The notes beneath the pieces were generated by a model that saw only the letters and a program-made list of their open reading frames with translations, had not been told where the DNA came from and searched no databases. Made by a program: the position numbers and the translations under genes. DNA of 64,000 nt from Rikenellaceae bacterium (GTDB lineage Bacteria; Bacteroidota; Bacteroidia; Bacteroidales; Rikenellaceae): positions 62,001-126,000 of the forward strand of contig SUZS01000002.1 in the NCBI GenBank assembly GCA_015059785.1, read 5' to 3'. How positions within the stretch are numbered: position 1 is the first letter of the stretch; the number at the start of each line of letters is the position of its first letter. This document shows, one piece after another, positions 32,547 to 40,761 of the stretch.

Positions 32547-34900
32547 ATTACTTGAACTATTTGATAAACAATGAATGCTAATATCCAAGCAACAGTAGTA
32601 GAGTAGACAACCGAAGCTAAAGCCCACTTTTTGCCATACTCTGAACTGATTGCAGCTATTGTTGCAAGACAAGGGAAGTACAGCAGCGTGAAGACGAGTA
32701 GCGCAAGGACTGATGCACGGCTGAAGTCGCCACTACTAACAAGTCGTGTATGTAGATTGTCGTCGCTCTCTGTCTCTGTGCTTTGGTTGTCGGTATATAG
32801 CACGCCGATAGTGCTTAGCATAATCTCTTTTGCAGGTATACCGGTGACAAGAGCAACGCTACTCTTCCAGTTTAGTCCTAAAGGTTTGAATATTGGTTCG
32901 CAAGCCTTGCCAATCTGTCCGATATATGAATTTTCGTAGTGCTGTTGCTTTGTCTCTCCCTCTTTCTGTAGCGGGAAGTAGCTCAAAAACCATACGACAA
33001 TAGAGGCAGCGAGGATAAGGCCTCCCATTTTGCGTAGATACTGGGCGCACTTCTCCCACATATGTGACAGTGTAGCTCTGGCTGTGGGTATGCGGTACGG
33101 TGGTAGCTCCATAACAAATGGGGTCTCGTCCGAGTTGTTGTTTACTCGTCTCATAAGTCGTGCGGTAATAATGGCGACAAGTATGCCGAGCAGATAGAGT
33201 CCAAAGAGTAGAGTTCCGGAGCTGCTACCGAAGAATGTGCCGAGGAATAGTATATAAATAGGTAGACGCGCGCTACAAGAGATAAATGGGATAATGAGAG
33301 CTGTAATAAGCCTTGAGCTGCGGCTCTCAATGGTTCGTGTAGCCATAACAGCGGGTACATTACAACCAAAGCTCATAACGAGAGGAATGAAAGATTTGCC
33401 GTGCAGACCAATCTTGTGCATCACCTTATCCATAATAAACGCTGCGCGAGCGAGATATCCCGAGTCCTCCATAAAGGCTATGAAGAGGTATAAAATCATA
33501 ATGTTAGGCAGGAAGACAATTACGCTGCCCACTCCGCCAACAACACCATCTACAATAAGGTCTTTAACTACTCCGCTTGGTAAAATAGCGTTTAATCCAT
33601 CGCCAATCAATGATACCCCCATCTCTAACCAATGTTGAGGGTATTTGCCAAGGCTGAAGGTGCAGTAGAACATCGCCCACATAATAAGGAAGAAGATAGG
33701 GTAGCCCCAAATCTTGTGAGTGACAATCTCGTCAATGTAGTATGATAGGTCGCGCCTATTATCCTTGTGGCGATGGAAAGTCTCGCGCAGTGCGCCAGAG
33801 ATAAATCCGTATTTCTGATTTGCAAATGTTGTCTCTATATCCTCGCTGCTATCAAGGTCGTGCTTCAGGTGGTCTTGCTCACTCTTGACAACCTCCATCC
33901 AGCGGCTGAAGTCTGGCAGACCCTCTAACATTGATACAACCTCGCGGTCGTTCTCAAGAAGTTTCATTGCAAAGTAGCGCGGAGGAAAACATTTTGGTAG
34001 CGACTCGCGACTGGCTTTTAGTACTGCGCCCAACTTGCTAACACTCTGCTCTACAATGCCTTGATTGATATGTATGTGGCGAGAACGAGGCTCAGTGCCC
34101 TCATATACGGCAATGATAGTGTCAAGAAGCTGTTCTACACCTCTGCCTGTGCGTGAGACAACGGGAATCATCGGCGTGCCCATCATCTGCCCAAGTAGTT
34201 CATAGTCTAAGCTGTCGCCAGACTCCTCTAACTCGTCGTACATATTGAGCGCCACGACCATATTCTGGCTCATATCAATAAGCTCGGTGGTAAGGTATAG
34301 ATTTCGCTCAAGGTTTGACGAGCAGACGACATTTAGAATTACATCGGGAGTGCTCTGTGCAAGGTGTGCGCGAACAAATCGCTCCTCGGGAGAGTATGCC
34401 GATAGGGCGTAGGTGCCAGGAAGGTCTGTGATATGAAACTCGTAACCTTTGTAGTTGTGTCGACCAGTCTTTGCATCAACAGTCACACCGCTGTAGTTGC
34501 CAACATGCTCATGCGCGCCAACAATGCGGTTGAAAAGTGAGGTCTTGCCACTGTTTGGATTGCCTACAAGGGCGATGTTTATATGTCGCTTGCGCTTTGT
34601 GATAATACCCTCAACACTTTGGTCGTCTTGGCTACCGACTTTTCCGATTTGGGCTTTGAGTCGCTCAATAGCCTCAGCCTCTGTGATAACCTCAATCATC
34701 CTTGCCTCGCTACGGCGCAGAGAGATGTTGTATCCAAGAATCTGATACTCAATAGGGTCGCGTAGAGGTGCGTTTAGCACAACAGTTACGGCCGAGCCTC
34801 GGATAAATCCCATCTCCATAATTCGGCGGCGGAATCCTCCGTGTCCCAGTACTTTAACCACTGTGGCACTCTGTCCTGTTTTGAGCTCTGATAGTCGCAT
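32543..34900 (-). CDS. feoB: Ferrous iron transporter FeoB with N-terminal FeoA domain
   Basis: GTP-driven ferrous iron uptake in the inner membrane. 785 residues from MRLSELKTG at 34900. Residues about 1-75 are a FeoA (SH3-like) domain. Then a G domain has G1 GNPNSGKTSLFN, G2 around GVTVDAK, G3 DLPGTYAL and G4 NMYD, followed by the GDI region and two Gate repeats with about nine helices (PLVMSFGCNVPAV carries the conserved cysteine). Such FeoA-FeoB fusions are typical of Bacteroidota. Its stop overlaps the glycosyltransferase fusion start. A consensus promoter ends 8 nt before the ATG, so the leader is very short. Confidence 0.96.
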   Translation of the reverse strand: MRLSELKTGQSATVVKVLGHGGFRRRIMEMGFIRGSAVTVVLNAPLRDPIEYQILGYNISLRRSEARMIEVITEAEAIERLKAQIGKVGSQDDQSVEGIITKRKRHINIALVGNPNSGKTSLFNRIVGAHEHVGNYSGVTVDAKTGRHNYKGYEFHITDLPGTYALSAYSPEERFVRAHLAQSTPDVILNVVCSSNLERNLYLTTELIDMSQNMVVALNMYDELEESGDSLDYELLGQMMGTPMIPVVSRTGRGVEQLLDTIIAVYEGTEPRSRHIHINQGIVEQSVSKLGAVLKASRESLPKCFPPRYFAMKLLENDREVVSMLEGLPDFSRWMEVVKSEQDHLKHDLDSSEDIETTFANQKYGFISGALRETFHRHKDNRRDLSYYIDEIVTHKIWGYPIFFLIMWAMFYCTFSLGKYPQHWLEMGVSLIGDGLNAILPSGVVKDLIVDGVVGGVGSVIVFLPNIMILYLFIAFMEDSGYLARAAFIMDKVMHKIGLHGKSFIPLVMSFGCNVPAVMATRTIESRSSRLITALIIPFISCSARLPIYILFLGTFFGSSSGTLLFGLYLLGILVAIITARLMRRVNNNSDETPFVMELPPYRIPTARATLSHMWEKCAQYLRKMGGLILAASIVVWFLSYFPLQKEGETKQQHYENSYIGQIGKACEPIFKPLGLNWKSSVALVTGIPAKEIMLSTIGVLYTDNQSTETESDDNLHTRLVSSGDFSRASVLALLVFTLLYFPCLATIAAISSEYGKKWALASVVYSTTVAWILAFIVYQIVQVI

Positions 34901-34908
34901 AACATGTG

Positions 34909-34940
34909 CAAAGGTAGTAAAAATTTGCAATTTTTACAAA
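34909..34940 (-). promoter_or_regulatory. Promoter of feoB, very short leader
   Basis: On the minus strand, TTTG (34937-34940), a 20-nt spacer and TACCTTTG (34909-34916), 8 nt before the ATG. It overlaps the divergent promoter of the phosphoesterase lipoprotein. No Fur-box-like palindrome was evident by eye. Confidence 0.75.
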
Positions 34941-34955
34941 ATAACACTACCTTTG
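34924..34955 (+). promoter_or_regulatory. Promoter of the phosphoesterase lipoprotein gene
   Basis: TTTG (34924-34927), a 20-nt spacer and TACCTTTG (34948-34955), face to face with the feoB promoter; the two share about 17 bp. The leader is about 38 nt. Confidence 0.75.
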
Positions 34956-34997
34956 CTTGATAATAGTAACGCTACAAACAACTTAACAACTACTTAT

Positions 34998-37900
34998 ATG
35001 AGAAAAAATCTATTGGTGCCTATTATCCTTGCACTCTTTGCTGTGGGGTGTAAGGGAGATAATGGCGAGATTGATGATCAGGAGCCTGTAGTGACTCCAA
35101 CAGCCATTACACAAGTTACAGCGACTATCGATTGCTCTACTCGCGCAAGTGCACTTATTGGTGCAGATGACGAGGCTTCTATGTTCTGGAGCAGTGGCGA
35201 TAAGATTGCTGTGACTAACCTTAGTAAGAGTGCAAATTTTACAATTAAGCGCGGATTGGGTAGTGTGACGGGCGAGTTTGCGGGAACTTTGAATGTTGCA
35301 AAAGGTCCACTTTATGTTCTATATCCCGCATCGTCTGCTGCTCTGACAGATGGTAAACTTTCAATGACAATCCCTATTGAGCAGAGCTATGCTCCTGCTC
35401 GTGGGGCTAACTTGGGTGATAAGATTCTTCTTGCAGGCTCTGCTGCTGAGGGTACGGAGTTTACTGTTTGTCCAGCGGCTGCAATGGTGGTGTTTGATAT
35501 CACTCTGCCGCAGGAGCGTACTATTAACGCTGTGACTATGACAAGCGAAGATGTGGCTATTGCGGGTAAGGGTCTTATAAATCTTGAGTCTGGCGTTGTT
35601 ACAGATACATATAGCAAGACACTTACTTTGAACTATACCTCTCCTTCTAAAGGAAAGTCGGCTGATGGTTGGGCAACAATCGCTGCAGTGGACTTCAAGA
35701 GCGCAACGGGTAAGGTTACTTATGCAGTGCTTACAGATGAGGGTGTATATACATTCTGCTACAAGCCAGAGCAGAAGTTTGAGGCTGGCCAGGTGTATAC
35801 CGTAAAACTCTCTGTAGAGGACTTTGTGCAGGTAACTGACCTTGAGAAGATTAAGCAGGGTGAGTACTACTATAACCTTGGTAGTGCTACTCCAGAGCCA
35901 GAGCCAGACCCTACGCCAGAGGTTGATCCAAAGCTTAATGTTCGCGCGGTGCGTGTGACAGACTCAACTATCGCTATTGGTTGGACAATTACTGAGGCTA
36001 ATATCCCTTATATTGACCAGATTATTCCAAATCCAAGTGCAAACTATGCTACAGATATCACAAAGCAGTATAAGGTTGCCCTCTATCGCGATGAGGCTTG
36101 TACAGACCTTGTTGTCAGCGTAAGTCCTGTGCAGAAGAATCTGGCAGATAATAAGGATTTGTTCAATGCAACAACTTGCCCTCCACGCTTTGTCTTTAGT
36201 GGTCTTGAGCCTGCAACATCTTACTATGCAAAGGTTACTAATATCACCGATAACTACTCAAATACAAAGCCTGTTCAGGTGACTACAAAGGCTCCTGTAG
36301 CAGACAAGAATAATATCGTTACTGCAAATGCCAAGGCGGGCGATATGATTGTATATGAGAACTTCGCAGGACTTGTCTATGCGGGCGAGGGTGGTGCTCG
36401 TGCAGCGGGTATCTCTCGTACTGACCGTAATAAGCTGACAAGTTTTGACGGCGCTGATGTTAAGGGTGAGATTACTGCAAGTAACAGTGGCTACTATACC
36501 GTAGACGGCGGAACAGAGATTGGTCTGTTTAACACTCTTGCAGGTCTTGTTGATGAGATGGGCGTTCAGGATTGGGGTTGGATTGGTAGCAAGGCTGGCT
36601 CTATCTGCGCTCGCTCTGGCTTCTTGAAGATTGGTACATCAAACAATCGCTCATTTGTTTGTACTCCAGTGCTTAATGCTATTCCAAAGGGTAAGTTGGC
36701 AACTCTGAAGGTTGTCTTCAATGCTGCCCCTTATGGCTCAAATAGTGCGCTTACTGTTGAGGATTACGATGCCGAGCGTTATATGGCTGTTAAGGCACTT
36801 GCGGGTGTGACTATGGCAAGCGATAACTTGGTTTCATATTCGGATGTGGCTGATGAGCAGCAGCTTACACTGCAGGGAAATTATGTTTCTGACTGGAAGG
36901 AGTACTCTGTAACACTTTCTGGTGTGCCTTCAGGTGCATCTATTGCTCTTGGTGGCGCACTGGATGCAGCGACAACAAACCGTATGTTCCTGGATGATAT
37001 CCGCGTATTTATTACAGCCCTTGAGGATGCACCATCGGAGCCTATTGCAACGGGTAAGATTACATACACTGATGGTACTCCTGCTGCGGGTGTAAGTGTA
37101 TCAGATGGTTATACCGTTGTTCAGACTGCTGCCGATGGTACTTATACCATTGAGCACCCACATCAGGATGCGTGGTATATCTACTACTCTGTTCCAGCGG
37201 ACTGTAATGTTGAGGTTAATCAGTATGGTCAGCCTGCATTCTTTACAAAGTATAGCAAGACAAAAACAGTCTACAACTTCACACTTGAGAAGCTGCCTGG
37301 CGGTAAGGAGACCCAGTTCTCACTCTTCTGCCTTGCTGACCCACAGTGTCACGGCTCAAAGCGTTCTCCTCAAGTTAAAGCCGATACATATCGTTTTGAT
37401 AACGAGTCTGTACCTGCAATCAAGGCACACGCTCAGACTAAGTCGGCTCCTTGTTATGGCGTAACTCTTGGCGATGTTGTATATTCTGAGGGTAGTCGTA
37501 ATTCAACAAGTTATATGGATGAGATGCGTGGCTATATGGCAAAAGATAAAATAGGTATGCCTATCTTCCAGACTATGGGTAACCACGACTATACATATTT
37601 CTACTCTTCAAAGCCAATCGCCGCAGACGAGACCTCGTCTACCTATAATATCAAGGCTCAGCGTGCATTTGAGGATGTGTTTGGTCCTATTAACTACTCT
37701 TGGAATCGTGGTGATGCTCATATCGTTTGTATGCGTAATATGCAGTGGAGTAGTAATACTGATGCAGGTAAATATACCTCACCTACCTTTACTTCTGAGC
37801 AGATTGCGTGGCTTAGACAAGATTTGTCATTTGTTCCAAAAGATAAGCTTGTTATTTTCTGCGTTCATGTTCCTCTTGTAAATTCATCAAGGACTGGTGT

Positions 37901-38639
37901 GCAGGATGTGATATCACTGCTTAAACAGTACAAAGAGGCTCATATTATGTCGGGACATACCCACTATATGCGTAACGAGCCTACAAGGTCTGGTGGAATT
38001 TATGAGCATGTTCACGCCGCAGTTTGCGGAAACTGGTGGTGGTCTAATATCAATGGCGATGGCTGTCCAAATGGCTATGGAGTCTACGATATTGATGGCA
38101 ATACTATCAAGAATTGGTACTATATGGGTGTGAACCCTGGTATGAATGATAGAGATTATCAGATTCGTCTATATCGCGGCGACCTTATCTGTGGTGGTCC
38201 AAAAACATACTTCAACCTTCAGCACGGTAATAATGTGATTATTGCCAATGTCTTTAATGCAGATAAGAATTGGAAGGTTAAAATCTATGAGGATGAAACA
38301 AGCTACGATATGATAGCTATTGGCGAGAAGAAATATTCTCCGGGAACAAGTAATTCAATCGGAACAACCAGCCCTGTATCAGTGCCAACAGACTCTGGTC
38401 AAGATTGGTGGGCTATCGGCTACCATATCGGTGTGGTAGGAAGAAGTGGTACAAGTGGTAGTTACCATTCAAACTGCTTCCATATGTACAAGCACACTTT
38501 GAGGAACACTAATGCAAAGATTCGCGTTGAGGCAACAGACCTCTTCGGCAGAACATATATAGCAACAGATATCCTTTCAAACACAGCGAGTGGTGGATAT
38601 AATAGTGCTATTTACACAAATGTTCCGTGGAATTATTAG
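34998..38639 (+). CDS. Large lipoprotein with fimbrillin-like, Fn3 and calcineurin-like phosphoesterase domains
   Basis: 1213 residues from MRKNLLVP, chosen because it begins a lipoprotein signal with lipobox VGC (Cys18); the open frame extends upstream through the promoter. Residues about 30-300 look like a fimbrillin/Mfa-like beta-domain, 320-430 like an Fn3 domain, 430-690 like a carbohydrate-binding-type jelly roll (inference), then a MetallophosN-like Ig segment (DGTPAAGVSVSDG). The metallophosphoesterase core has D781-x3-H785, D826 in LGDVVY, N862-H863 in GNHDY, and H987/H989 in GHTHY. A C-terminal beta-domain follows. It is likely exported to the cell surface and active on phosphate esters in glycans, lipids or nucleotides. 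A proline-glutamate linker (PEPEPDPTPEVDP) separates the first domains. Confidence 0.85.
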   Translation: MRKNLLVPIILALFAVGCKGDNGEIDDQEPVVTPTAITQVTATIDCSTRASALIGADDEASMFWSSGDKIAVTNLSKSANFTIKRGLGSVTGEFAGTLNVAKGPLYVLYPASSAALTDGKLSMTIPIEQSYAPARGANLGDKILLAGSAAEGTEFTVCPAAAMVVFDITLPQERTINAVTMTSEDVAIAGKGLINLESGVVTDTYSKTLTLNYTSPSKGKSADGWATIAAVDFKSATGKVTYAVLTDEGVYTFCYKPEQKFEAGQVYTVKLSVEDFVQVTDLEKIKQGEYYYNLGSATPEPEPDPTPEVDPKLNVRAVRVTDSTIAIGWTITEANIPYIDQIIPNPSANYATDITKQYKVALYRDEACTDLVVSVSPVQKNLADNKDLFNATTCPPRFVFSGLEPATSYYAKVTNITDNYSNTKPVQVTTKAPVADKNNIVTANAKAGDMIVYENFAGLVYAGEGGARAAGISRTDRNKLTSFDGADVKGEITASNSGYYTVDGGTEIGLFNTLAGLVDEMGVQDWGWIGSKAGSICARSGFLKIGTSNNRSFVCTPVLNAIPKGKLATLKVVFNAAPYGSNSALTVEDYDAERYMAVKALAGVTMASDNLVSYSDVADEQQLTLQGNYVSDWKEYSVTLSGVPSGASIALGGALDAATTNRMFLDDIRVFITALEDAPSEPIATGKITYTDGTPAAGVSVSDGYTVVQTAADGTYTIEHPHQDAWYIYYSVPADCNVEVNQYGQPAFFTKYSKTKTVYNFTLEKLPGGKETQFSLFCLADPQCHGSKRSPQVKADTYRFDNESVPAIKAHAQTKSAPCYGVTLGDVVYSEGSRNSTSYMDEMRGYMAKDKIGMPIFQTMGNHDYTYFYSSKPIAADETSSTYNIKAQRAFEDVFGPINYSWNRGDAHIVCMRNMQWSSNTDAGKYTSPTFTSEQIAWLRQDLSFVPKDKLVIFCVHVPLVNSSRTGVQDVISLLKQYKEAHIMSGHTHYMRNEPTRSGGIYEHVHAAVCGNWWWSNINGDGCPNGYGVYDIDGNTIKNWYYMGVNPGMNDRDYQIRLYRGDLICGGPKTYFNLQHGNNVIIANVFNADKNWKVKIYEDETSYDMIAIGEKKYSPGTSNSIGTTSPVSVPTDSGQDWWAIGYHIGVVGRSGTSGSYHSNCFHMYKHTLRNTNAKIRVEATDLFGRTYIATDILSNTASGGYNSAIYTNVPWNY

Positions 38640-38666
38640 CATAATATGTTAGTCAAACTTTTGATA

Positions 38667-38693
38667 AGGCGGGCCGTTGTGTCCGCTTTTTTG
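38667..38693 (+). terminator. Terminator after the phosphoesterase lipoprotein gene
   Basis: AAGGCGG and CCGCTTT around a 10-nt loop, followed by a run of T. The stem is short but well placed, 27 nt after the stop. Confidence 0.6.
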
Positions 38694-38718
38694 CGCTGTT
38701 ATGTGGGGCGTTCTATGT

Positions 38719-38749
38719 TTTGTAAAAAGAGAAAAAATAGCTATATTTG
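38719..38749 (+). promoter_or_regulatory. Promoter of ispF
   Basis: TTTG (38719-38722), a 19-nt spacer and TATATTTG (38742-38749), about 18 nt ahead of the ATG. Confidence 0.7.
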
Positions 38750-38767
38750 TGAAAAATTATAGTATCT

Positions 38768-39247
38768 ATGAATTTTAGAATAGGTCACGGCTACGATGTG
38801 CACGCATTAGGCGATGGATTGCGCTTGGTGTTGGGAGGGGTGGAGATTTCACATACAAAGGGATGTGTTGCCCACTCTGATGGTGATGTACTGCTCCACG
38901 CTCTTTGTGATGCGCTGCTTGGCGCAGCTGCGCTTGGCGATATTGGCAAGCACTTTCCAGATAGCTCTGCCGAGTTTAAGGGTATAGACTCTACAATACT
39001 GCTCAAAAGGGTGGTGGAGTTGTTGTCTAAGGAGGGCTATCGCGTTGGTAATGTGGATATGACTATTGCAATGCAGCGACCTAAGCTGCGCCCATATATA
39101 GACACAATGCGAGAGCGTATCGCCTCTTGTATTGGCATAGATGTTGACTCTGTGTCTGTCAAGGCGACTACGACAGAACATCTTGGCTTTGAGGGCGAGG
39201 AGAAGGGAGTTTCGGCAACTGCTGTGGCACTAATTTATAAGGAGTAA
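38768..39247 (+). CDS. ispF: 2-C-methyl-D-erythritol 2,4-cyclodiphosphate synthase
   Basis: Fifth step of the MEP isoprenoid pathway: forms MEcPP from CDP-ME-2-phosphate, releasing CMP. 159 residues, a homotrimeric zinc enzyme. The metal ligands D10-x-H12 lie in GYDVHAL. The loop VAHSDGDVLLHALCDALLGA is the family signature, and KATTTEHLGFEGEEKG is the CDP-binding end. It is complete. The peptidase gene starts 2 nt after its stop, so the two are co-transcribed although unrelated in function. Confidence 0.97.
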   Translation: MNFRIGHGYDVHALGDGLRLVLGGVEISHTKGCVAHSDGDVLLHALCDALLGAAALGDIGKHFPDSSAEFKGIDSTILLKRVVELLSKEGYRVGNVDMTIAMQRPKLRPYIDTMRERIASCIGIDVDSVSVKATTTEHLGFEGEEKGVSATAVALIYKE

Positions 39248-39248
39248 T

Positions 39249-40691
39249 ATGACTATTAGAGATTTACAACCAAAACTTATCTGGGAGATTTTTGACCAGA
39301 TTACAGCTGTTCCTCGTCCATCAAAGCGCGAGGAGAAGATTATTGAGTATCTGCTAGACTTTGCAAAACAGCATAACCTTGAGGCTGTTAGAGATGATAT
39401 TGGCAATGTGGTTATCCGCAAGGGTGCTACTGCGGGCTATGAGGCTCTGCCAACAGTTATCCTACAGTCGCATATGGATATGGTGTGCGAGAAAAATTCT
39501 GATACCGAGCATAACTTTGATACTGACCCTATCCGCACAAAGATTGTTGACGGCTGGGTAAAGGCTGAGGGTACTACTCTTGGTGCAGACTGCGGTATCG
39601 GTATGGCGGCCGCACTGGCTGTGCTTATTGATCCGACAGTTGAGCATGGTGCTATTGAGGCGCTCTTTACTGTAGATGAGGAGACGGGCCTTACTGGTGC
39701 ATTTAACCTTGGCGAGGGTATGCTTACGGGTAAATACCTTATCAACCTTGACTCGGAGGATGAGGGAGAGATATTTATCGGTTGCGCTGGTGGCGTAGAT
39801 ACTCTGGGCTATTTTGATTATACAACACAGACTCTGCCTGCAGGCTATGAGTACTACCGTATAGGTGTTTCTGGCCTTAAGGGCGGTCACTCTGGCGACG
39901 ATATTGACAAGGGATTGGGCAATGCAAATAAGATTTTGGCTCACTTCCTCTACGATGCCGAGCGATTTGGTATTCGCCTGGGTATGTTTGATGGCGGAAA
40001 TCTGCGCAACGCTATCCCTCGTGAGGCGTATGCTGTAGTGGCTGTTCCAGAGCATACGGCGCTGCTTTTTGAGACCTCATTGGCAACATATGTTTCGGCA
40101 GTAAAAGCTCTTTATGCAGCTACTGAGCCAAACCTCAAAATCACTTTAGGTCAGGCGGCTGAGCAGCCTGTTATTGATGAAGATACACAGTCTTCACTTC
40201 TTGCTGCTGTTGTCGGCCTTCCAAATGGTGTGCTGGCTATGTCACAGGCAATGAAGGGTCTTGTTGAGACCTCTACAAATACTGCTTCAGTGAAATTTGT
40301 AGACGGCAAGATTGTTGTTACCACTTCGCAGCGTTCAAGCGTTGAGTTGGCAAAGAAGAGCGCTATGCACGGCGTTGAGGCGGTGCTTGCGCTGGCAGGC
40401 GCTGATGTAGAGCACTCTGATGGCTATCCTGGTTGGACTCCTAATCCAGAGTCGTCACTGCTACGCTGCACAGTGGAGAGCTATAAGTCACTCTTTGGTA
40501 CCGAGCCAAAGGTTCGCGCTATCCACGCAGGTCTTGAGTGCGGACTCTTCCTTGAGAAATATCCACACCTTGAGATGGTCTCTTTTGGTCCGACATTGAG
40601 GGGTGTTCACTCGCCAGATGAGCGATTAGAGATTGCAACGGTTGATAAATTCTGGCAGTTGCTGCTTGATGTGCTGAAAAAAGTTGAGTAG
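39249..40691 (+). CDS. pepD: Aminoacyl-histidine dipeptidase (PepD-type, M20 family)
   Basis: A cytosolic dinuclear zinc peptidase hydrolysing Xaa-His and other dipeptides. 480 residues, the usual length. The zinc-binding motif LQSHMDMVCEKN contains the first His and Asp ligands, GADCGIGMAAALA the second Asp, and TVDEETGLTGA the catalytic Glu pair. The lid domain lies at about 200-380 (GHSGDDIDKGLGNANK), and HAGLECGLF closes the active site. It follows ispF after one base pair. A terminator stands 7 nt past the stop. Confidence 0.95.
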   Translation: MTIRDLQPKLIWEIFDQITAVPRPSKREEKIIEYLLDFAKQHNLEAVRDDIGNVVIRKGATAGYEALPTVILQSHMDMVCEKNSDTEHNFDTDPIRTKIVDGWVKAEGTTLGADCGIGMAAALAVLIDPTVEHGAIEALFTVDEETGLTGAFNLGEGMLTGKYLINLDSEDEGEIFIGCAGGVDTLGYFDYTTQTLPAGYEYYRIGVSGLKGGHSGDDIDKGLGNANKILAHFLYDAERFGIRLGMFDGGNLRNAIPREAYAVVAVPEHTALLFETSLATYVSAVKALYAATEPNLKITLGQAAEQPVIDEDTQSSLLAAVVGLPNGVLAMSQAMKGLVETSTNTASVKFVDGKIVVTTSQRSSVELAKKSAMHGVEAVLALAGADVEHSDGYPGWTPNPESSLLRCTVESYKSLFGTEPKVRAIHAGLECGLFLEKYPHLEMVSFGPTLRGVHSPDERLEIATVDKFWQLLLDVLKKVE

Positions 40692-40698
40692 ATAGTTC

Positions 40699-40728
40699 GA
40701 GGAGGTTAAAAACCTCCTCTTTTTTTGT
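40699..40728 (+). terminator. Terminator after pepD
   Basis: GAGGAGGTT (40699-40707) pairs with AACCTCCTC (40712-40720), followed by seven T. Its T-run provides the TTTG box of the next promoter. Confidence 0.85.
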
Positions 40729-40756
40729 GAAAAGATACCTTTATTTTGTATCTTTG
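40725..40756 (+). promoter_or_regulatory. Promoter of the amidase-hexosaminidase operon, predicted leaderless
   Basis: TTTG (40725-40728), a 20-nt spacer and TATCTTTG (40749-40756), only 5 nt before the ATG at 40762. Confidence 0.75.
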
Positions 40757-40761
40757 TCACT

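Noticed and set aside
32547..32672. Forty-two-codon extension of the glycosyltransferase fusion into feoB
   Set aside because: It is an out-of-frame reading of feoB; the ATGA overlap at 32546 gives a clear coupled start.
34863..34997. Longer open frame upstream of the phosphoesterase lipoprotein start
   Set aside because: It runs through the divergent promoter and the feoB start; MRKNLLVP at 34998 begins a proper lipoprotein signal peptide, so the upstream part is not coding.
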